Of a DNA stretch of 64,000 nt, positions 58,012 through 64,000 are shown one piece after another. The stretch is from Planctomycetota bacterium (GTDB lineage Bacteria; Planctomycetota; UBA1135; GCA-002686595): NCBI GenBank assembly GCA_016712565.1, contig JADJQU010000004.1:186001-250000 (forward strand). Reading direction: 5' to 3'. Both the position numbers and the translations under genes were made by a program. Numbering within the stretch: position 1 is the stretch's first letter; each line of letters begins with the position of its first letter. Below the pieces are notes generated by a model, which ran no database searches, was not told the origin of the DNA, and worked only from the letters and a program-made list of their open reading frames with translations.

Positions 58012-59364
58012 TCAGAAGTCCGTGGAGGAGGTGAAGCGGAAGCGATCCACGACCAGCGGCGGAGTGACGATCTCGCCGTCGAACAGGGCCCCGGCCGCCT
58101 CGCCACCCGCGCCCACGGCGCGCAGGTTGGCCAGGGCCTCCACCAGGGACTGGGTGAAGCGCAGGTTTCGCACGGGGAACTTCACGCGGCCGTCCTCGAT
58201 CCAGAACGTACCGTTGCGCGTCATCCCCGTCAGCAGCAGTTCCTTGGGATCGATGGCATTCGTGTAGTGGAACTGCTTGACCAAGAGGCCGCGCTCGACC
58301 CCGGAGATCAGCTCGGCCAGGGTTCCCTGTCCGGGACTCACCACCAGGTTCAGGGGCATGGGGCCGGAGCTGGAGGGCTGGGCCAGGGCGTGGCCGCTGG
58401 ATTCCTCGCCCCGGCGCGCGGCGAAGTGGCGGTCGGTCACCGGCCCCGTGGGCGTGCCGCGGTCCACCAGCACCCGACGGCGCTTCGGCGTGCCCTCGCC
58501 GTCGAAGGCGAGCGCGGGCATCGCGGGGTGGTCGGGGTCGTCGGTGAGCGTGAAGCGCTCGCTCCACAGGCGCCGGCCCTCGCGGCCGCACAGGAAGGAG
58601 CTCTGCTCCTCCACCTCGCGGGCGCCGAAGCCCTGATAGGCGGCGAACAACAGGATCGAGCTCACCGCCAGGGGCTCGAGCACCACGGTGTACTCCGCGG
58701 GTTCCAGGGGTCGCGGGTCGCGGCTCTGCTCGGCCGTGCGCCGGGCCGACTCGAACAGGCGTTCGTGGTCCACCAGTTCCGGCCGCGCGGCCGAGGCCTG
58801 GGCCATGCCCGACCCGCCGCCGCCGCTGACGGTGAGCGAGGCGGCGAAGCGGCCGGTCTGGCCGTAGACCGCCCGCCCGCGCGAATTGACGATGGCCTTG
58901 GCCAGGGCGCTGGACTGCAACAGCCCCGCGGGCTCGAAGTGCGGCAGGCACAACTCCAGGGCGCGCGCGATCCAACGCGACTTGTCGGCGAAGGAATGGG
59001 CCAGGGTCGAGGGCTCGGCCAGGGTTCGAGGCACTTCCACCGGACCCCCCAGGGGCACCAGGGCACGATTCGGCGGCGAGTAGCGCGCGAGTTCCATGGC
59101 CCGCGCGAGGGCGGCGCGCCCGGCCTCCAGGGTGCTGCCGGACACCGTGGCCCGGGCCTCCCGCAGGCCTTCGACGTCGTCGAGTCGCACCCGCACGGCG
59201 ATCTCGAAGCGCTCGCGATCGGCCGATTGGGTCGCGCCCTCGGCGGCGAAGCGCGCGAAGCGCTCGACGCCGTGCTCGAAGGTCACTTCGGTTTCGAGGG
59301 CCGTGCTTTCGCGCGCCAGGGCCAGGGAGAGTTCCAGGGCGCGTTCGCGCGAACAAAGACCCAT
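58012..59364 (-). CDS. TldE/PmbA-family protein, partner of TldD
   Basis: 450 aa. Same fold as TldD but without the HExxxH zinc site, as usual for the TldE half. NSRGRAVYGQTGRFAASLTVSG, VTDRHFAARRG and the C-terminal block GLLVKQFHYTNAIDPKELLLTGMTRNGTFWIEDGRV with AVRNLRFTQS-like FPVRNLRFTQSLVEAL. ATG at 59362-59364, 3 bases after the leuS stop. Expected to complete the TldD active site cavity. Confidence 0.88.
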   Translation of the reverse strand: MGLCSRERALELSLALARESTALETEVTFEHGVERFARFAAEGATQSADRERFEIAVRVRLDDVEGLREARATVSGSTLEAGRAALARAMELARYSPPNRALVPLGGPVEVPRTLAEPSTLAHSFADKSRWIARALELCLPHFEPAGLLQSSALAKAIVNSRGRAVYGQTGRFAASLTVSGGGGSGMAQASAARPELVDHERLFESARRTAEQSRDPRPLEPAEYTVVLEPLAVSSILLFAAYQGFGAREVEEQSSFLCGREGRRLWSERFTLTDDPDHPAMPALAFDGEGTPKRRRVLVDRGTPTGPVTDRHFAARRGEESSGHALAQPSSSGPMPLNLVVSPGQGTLAELISGVERGLLVKQFHYTNAIDPKELLLTGMTRNGTFWIEDGRVKFPVRNLRFTQSLVEALANLRAVGAGGEAAGALFDGEIVTPPLVVDRFRFTSSTDF

Positions 59365-59367
59365 GCT

Positions 59368-61956
59368 TCAGCGCACCACGAAGTTGACCAGCTTGCCGGG
59401 GACGACGATGGTCTTCACCACGGTCTTCCCAGCCAGCCAGGACGACACCGCCTGCCCGGCTGCCTCGAGCACCTCGCTCTCGGCGGCGTGCTTGCCGACC
59501 TTGACGCGCCCGCGCACCTTGCCCAGGACCTGCACGGGCAACTCCAGCTCGTCGTCCTCGAGGAGCGCCCGGTCCAGCGTGGGCCAGGGGCTTTGGTGAA
59601 CGCTGAAGGCACAGCCCAGTCGCTCCCAGAGCTCCTCGGCCAGGTGCGGAGCGAAGGGGGCCAGCATGGCCGCGAAGCGCACGGCCTGACCGCGGTCGAA
59701 GGCCCCCTGCCGCGGCTGGATCACGTTGACGAGTTCCATCAGGGCCGCGACGGCCGTGTTGAAATTGAGCTGGCGGAACGAGTCGTCCACGCGCGCCAGG
59801 GCGCGATTCAAGTGCTTCTCGATCTCCAGGTTGTCCCCCGAGCGCGCCGCCGGCTGCTGGTCCAAGGCCAGGCTGGGCCGCAGGGGCGAGGGGGCCTTCT
59901 CGTCCACGTACAGGCGCCAGACTCGTTCCAGGAAGCGCCGCGGGCCGGGGATGTCGCGGGTGTTCCAGGGCTTGGAGTCCGCCAGGGGGCCCATGAACAG
60001 CTCGTAGAGCCTGAGCGTGTCGGCCCCGTGCTCCTGGACGATGTCGTCGGGGTTGACGACGTTGCCGAGCTGCTTCGCCATCTTCGTGACGATCTGCTTG
60101 AGCTCCTCGCCGCCGCCCCGCTTGAAGTACTTGCCGTCGCGCTCCTCCACGCCCGCGTTGGGCACCAGCCGACCGGTGGCGTCCTCGAAGGCGAAGGCGG
60201 TCAGGAGGCCCTGGTTGAACAGGCGCTGGAAGGGCTCCGTCGTGTGCACCAGACCGGCGTCGAAGAGCACCTTGTGCCAGAAGCGCGCGTAGAGCAGGTG
60301 CATCACCGCGTGGGCGGCGCCGCCCACGTACAGGTCCACGGGACCCCAGTAGTTCTCCGCCGCCGCGCTCCAGGGCGCGCTCCGGTTCCCGGTGTCCATG
60401 AAGCGCAGCCAGTACCAGCAGGAGCCGGCCCAGCCGGGCATGGTGTCCGTGTCCCGGCGCGCCGGTGCCCCCTCCCAGGTGGTGCTGACCCAGTCCTTGG
60501 CCCGCGCCAGGGGCGCCGAGCCGTCGCTGGAGGGCTTGAAGTCGGCCATGTCGGGGAGCAGCACCGGCAGGTCCGCGTCGGACACGGCCACGGTGCGGCC
60601 GTCCGCGGTGTGCACCAGGGGGAAGGGCTCGCCCCAATAGCGCTGGCGGGAGAACAGCCAGTCTCGCAGCTTGTAGGTGGTGCGCGCCTTGCCGACGCCG
60701 CGGGCCACCAGGAATTCGATGGCCTTGGACTTGGCCTCGGCCGTGGAAAGTCCGTCGATGGGGCCCGAGTTCGCCGCGACGCCCTCGCCGGTGAAGCACG
60801 CGCCCGGGGCCGGCCCCTGGGACCCGGCCGGCGGCCGCACGACCTCCACCACGTTCAAGTGGAACTTCTGGGCGAATTCGTGGTCGCGTTCATCGTGCCC
60901 CGGCACGGACATGATCGCCCCCGTGCCGTAACCGGCCATCACGTAGTCGGCGGTCCAGATCGGGATGCGACCGCGCGGATCGTTTTTCTCGAAAGCCGGA
61001 TTGCGCGCGTGAAGGCCGGTGAAGACGCCACTCTTTTCCTTGGCGAGATCCGTGCGCTCCAGTTCGGACTTGGAGGCGGCCTGGGCCACGTAGGCATCGA
61101 CCGCCGCCCGCTGGGAGGCCGGCACGCGCCGCAGGAGCGCGTGCTCGGGCGCCACCACCATGAACGTGGCGCCCCACAGCGTGTCCGGGCGGGTGGTGAA
61201 CACCACCAGGGCCTCGGGCGCGCCCTCCACCTCGAAGGCAATCTCCGCGCCCTCGCTCTTGCCGATCCACTCCCGTTGCTGGATCTTGATCGACTCGGGC
61301 CAGTCGATGCCGTCGAGATCCGCCAGCAGGCGCTCGGCGTAGGCCGTGATCTTCAGCATCCACTGCTTGAGCGGCCGACGCACGCAGGGGTGGTTGCCGC
61401 GCTCGGAGCGGCCGTTGATCACCTCTTCGTTGGCCAGCACGGTCTTGAGCTCTTCGCACCACCACACCGGCACCTCGGCCTGGTAGGCCAGCCCGCGTTC
61501 GAACAGGCGCTTGAAGATCCACTGGGTCCACCGCTAGTAGCCCGGGTCCGAGGTGTCGATCTCCCGCGACCAATCGAAGGAGAGGCCGATCAGCTTGAGC
61601 TGCCTGCGGTAGTTGGCCGTGTTGACCGCGTTGCTCTGGCGCGGATGGACGCCCGTGGTGATCGCGTACTGCTCCGCCGGCAGGCCGAACGCGTCCCACC
61701 CCATGGGGTGCAGCACGTTGCAGCCCTCCATGCGCTTGCGGCGCGCCACCACGTCGGTGCCGATGTAGCCCACGGCGTGTCCCACGTGCAGCCCCGACCC
61801 CGAGGGGTAGGGAAACATGTCGAGCACGTAGTACTTGGGCTGCCGGGGGTCGAAGCCGGGCTCGCCCGGGTTCTTCGCGCGGTAGATGCCGTGCTCCTCC
61901 CAGGCCGCCTGCCAGCGGGCGTCGATCCGGTTTGCGTCGTAGACGTTGGGGTTCAC
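59368..61956 (-). CDS. leuS: Leucine--tRNA ligase, interrupted by an in-frame TAG
   Basis: 862 residues end to end. Class I HIGH-type motif in MFPYPSGSGLHVGHAVGY (about residue 45) and WDAFGLPAEQYAI. The CP1 editing domain follows (FTTRPDTLWGATFMVV; TGAIMSVPGHDERDHEFA) and the catalytic return GNVVNPDDIVQEHGADTLRLYELFMGP. The KMSKS loop reads KMAKQLGN. Codon 141 (61534-61536) is TAG where DPGYYRWTQWIF is expected, i.e. a Tyr TAC to TAG change; both sides are in one frame and well conserved. Start GTG at 61954-61956. Confidence 0.9.
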
Positions 61957-62341
61957 GGGGAGCCTGGGGAGGGTAGGGGGCGGCGCGGGCCGCGGGAACC
62001 GGGCAAGGGCCGTGTCCAGGGCGGGCCCACGGGTCGAAGAAGCCCCACAAGATAGAGGCACGGGCGTTCCGGGACCAATGGAGGCCCTGTGCGGCCCCGC
62101 GCGACCGGCCTCCACCGGACGCAGGGACACGGCGGCGGGCCCGGACCGGTGCCGGGGCCGAGGAGGTGCGTGGGTCGGCTCGGTCCCCCGGGCCGCGGGA
62201 GGGGGCACGGGACTCCGGCTTGAGGTTGACGCGGGCGCCGACGGCCGTCATGCTCCTCGACCTTCCTCGCGGACCGGCGCCCGCCGTCGGTCCCTGGAAG
62301 CCCGCGATCCGCAGCTGCGCCCCCGCGCGGCGGAAGCGACC
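61957..62341. other. 385-base divergent intergenic region
   Basis: Between leuS (minus) and tRNA-Ala (plus). Open frames are low-complexity Arg/Pro. No RNA gene or repeat recognised; promoters for leuS and the tRNA should be here but no pair stands out. Confidence 0.45.
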
Positions 62342-62417
62342 GGGGGATTAGCTCAGTTGGTAGAGCGCTACAATGGCATTGTAGAGGCCAGGGGTTCGAA
62401 TCCCCTATCCTCCACCA
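62342..62417 (+). tRNA. tRNA-Ala (anticodon GGC)
   Basis: Acceptor GGGGGAT/ATCCTCC with the G3-U70 wobble pair that identifies alanine tRNA, D stem GCTC/GAGC, anticodon stem CTACA/TGTAG with loop ATGGCAT, T arm AGGGG-TTCGAAT-CCCCT, discriminator A and encoded CCA at 62415-62417. Confidence 0.96.
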
Positions 62418-62568
62418 CCCAGCGGCCGCTGGCTCGAAGGAGCCGGCGGCCGCGACCCTTTGCGGCCCGCTGGCGGCGCGCCGATCCCGCGACCTTGCAG
62501 GGGCTTTTCGCCGGCCGAGCCTCCCCGCGGTGTCTTTCGCGGCCCGGTTCTGTATCTTGCGCGACCCC

Positions 62569-64000
62569 ATGACCGAGCTCGCCCACCCGGATCGCCTGGC
62601 CAAGATCGCCGCCCCTGGGCCGCGGGCATCGATCCCTACCCGGCCCGGGGAGTGAGCGCCGAGCCGATCGCGCGCCTGCTCTCCTTGATGGGCACGCCCG
62701 ACGCCCCGGGCCCCCGCTGCGGCACGCCGGCCACGATCGCCGGCCGGCTGCTGTCCCTGCGCGACTTCGGCAAGCTCGTCTTCGCCCCCGTGCAGGACCG
62801 CGGCGGGCGCCTGCAGATCGGCCTGGAGCAGGCCCGACTCGGGGACTGGTGGCCGGAGCGCAAGTACCTGGACGGCGGCGATCTCGTGGGCGCGAGCGGC
62901 GTGCTGGGCCACACCAAGAAGGGCGAACCCACGCTGTGGGTCACGGAAATCCGGCTCCTGGCCAAGGCCGTGGCCCCGCCTCCGGAGAAGTGGCACGGAC
63001 TGGTGGACGTGGAGAGCCGCTACCGCCGCCGCTACGTGGACCTGTGGGCCAGCGAGGGCGTGCGCGAGGTCTTCCTGAAGCGCTCGCGCATCGTCAGCGG
63101 CATCCGGCGCTTCCTGGAAGCCCAGGGCTACATCGAAGTGGAGACCCCGACCCTGCACCCGATCCTGGGCGGGGCCACGGCGCGGCCCTTCGTGACGCAC
63201 TACAACGCCCTCGACCACGACTTCTTCCTGCGCATCGCGCCCGAGCTGTACTTGAAGCGCTGCATCGTCGGCGGCCTGGAGCGCGTGTTCGAGATCGCGC
63301 GCAACTTCCGCAACGAGGGACTCTCGCCGCGCCACAACCCGGAATTCTCCATGCTGGAGCTGTACGAGGCCCAGGCCGACTACCGGCGCATGATGGAGAT
63401 CGCCGAGACGCTGATCGAAACCGTGGCGCGCGAGACCAACGGCGGCACCGAGGTCAGCTTCCGCGGCGAGCGCTACGACCTGAAGGCGCCCTTCCAGCGC
63501 GAGAGCTACTGCGAGCTGTTCCTGCGCCACGCCGGCTGTGCCTACGACGACGAGCCGCGCGTGCGCGCCAAGGCCCGCGAGCTCGAGATCCCCGACCCCG
63601 GCAACTTCGCCAAGCTCTCCAACGACGTGTTCGAAGCCTGCGTCGAGGAGCACCTGCGCGGTCCGGTGATCGTCTACGACTATCCCGTGGAGATCAGTCC
63701 GCTCGCCAAGCGCAAGCCGGGTGAGCCGCGCATCGCCGAGCGCTTCGAGGTGTTCCTGGGCGGCATGGAGCTCGGCAACGCCTTCAGCGAGCTCAACGAC
63801 CCGGCGGACCAGTACCAGCGCTTCGCCGAGCAGGTGGCCTCCAAGGACCCCGAGGCCCCCGGTGAAATCGACGTCGACTACGTGCAGGCCCTGGAGTACG
63901 GCATGCCCCCCGCGGGCGGTCTGGGCATCGGCATCGACCGCCTGGTCATGGTCTTGACCGGCCAGGACACGATCCGCGACGTGCTCCTGTTCCCCGCCCT
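62569..64000 (+). CDS. lysS: Lysine--tRNA ligase, class II, frameshifted near the start and cut by window edge
   Basis: Starts MTELAHPDRLAKIAA, then the frame breaks; one base added in the CCCC at 62612-62615 gives continuity into WAAGIDPYPARGVSAEPIARLLS. The rest is intact to the edge: OB-fold region (IAGRLLSLRDFGKLVFAPVQD), motif 1 region SRIVSGIRRFLEAQGYIEVETP, motif 2 RVFEIARNFRNEGLSPRHNPEFSMLELYEA and motif 3 GLGIGIDRLVMVLTGQDTIRDVLLFPA. Only a few C-terminal residues and the stop are missing. Charges tRNA-Lys. Confidence 0.9.

Noticed and set aside
61534..61536. Possible recoding of TAG as an amino acid
   Set aside because: TAG terminates several other genes in the window at the expected length, and no pylS or suppressor tRNA is seen here.
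57574..62055. A 1493-codon open frame on the plus strand
   Set aside because: It lies antisense to leuS, tldE and tldD, whose products are conserved. It is His/Gly/Arg/Leu-rich with no recognisable domain, a normal by-product of very high GC.

Overview
The window is 64 kb of a very GC-rich (roughly 70%) bacterial chromosome. It is densely coded, with mostly minus-strand genes, many GTG starts and many 1-4 base stop/start overlaps. Gene content suits a free-living Gram-negative-type bacterium of the Planctomycetota or a neighbouring phylum: lipoproteins, an ECF sigma with a zinc anti-sigma, a DUF5658-like protein, TPR and PDZ envelope proteins, and a PurS-PurL fusion. The phylum call is an inference from gene style; no 16S gene or other decisive marker is present.

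Layout. (1) 1-9.5 kb: a minus-strand surface-polysaccharide operon with a polyprenyl-phosphate sugar transferase, four GT4 and one GT2 glycosyltransferases, a DUF5658-like membrane protein and a membrane-anchored sulfatase-superfamily enzyme cut by the left edge. (2) 9.9-17.2 kb: a nucleosidase, an NAD-dependent epimerase, a secreted trypsin-like protease, a single-pass protein, acetyl-CoA synthetase and a B12-type radical SAM enzyme. (3) 17.2-26 kb: translation genes pheT, pheS, rplT, rpmI, infC and aspS, interrupted on the opposite strand by a membrane-anchored coiled-coil/HhH protein. (4) 25.8-33.6 kb: a complete F1Fo ATP synthase operon with two AtpI-like genes, reading into aspS. (5) 33.8-41.1 kb: ndk, an NFACT/Rqc2-like protein, a TPR lipoprotein, then a sigma / anti-sigma / PDZ module and accA. 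(6) 41.7-48.2 kb: purL (with PurS-like N-terminus), purQ, a DUF3568-like lipoprotein, a Fur-family regulator, purD, tRNA-Pro and tRNA-Arg. (7) 48.2-56.6 kb: a thioesterase, two membrane glycosyltransferase-like proteins, two Hsp20 genes behind a textbook sigma-54 promoter, a PuuD-like membrane protein paired with a cupredoxin-like lipoprotein, and an RNase R/II-family exonuclease. (8) 56.6-64 kb: the TldD/TldE peptidase pair, leuS, tRNA-Ala and lysS, cut by the right edge.

Sequence quality matters here. Five genes (DUF5658-like gene, secreted protease, rplT, purL, lysS) each need a single-base indel correction, mostly in short homopolymers, and leuS carries an in-frame TAG at a conserved tyrosine. 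Several of these genes are essential and otherwise perfectly conserved, so assembly error is the simplest explanation, but each is reported separately.

Most promising leads: the sigma-54 promoter in front of the hsp20 pair, the cupredoxin-lipoprotein/PuuD-like pair, the sigma/anti-sigma/PDZ module, the tandem PurS-PurL fusion, the HhH protein inside the infC-rpmI-rplT neighbourhood, and 9-bp tandem repeats that put collagen-like Pro-Gly-X tracts into unrelated proteins.
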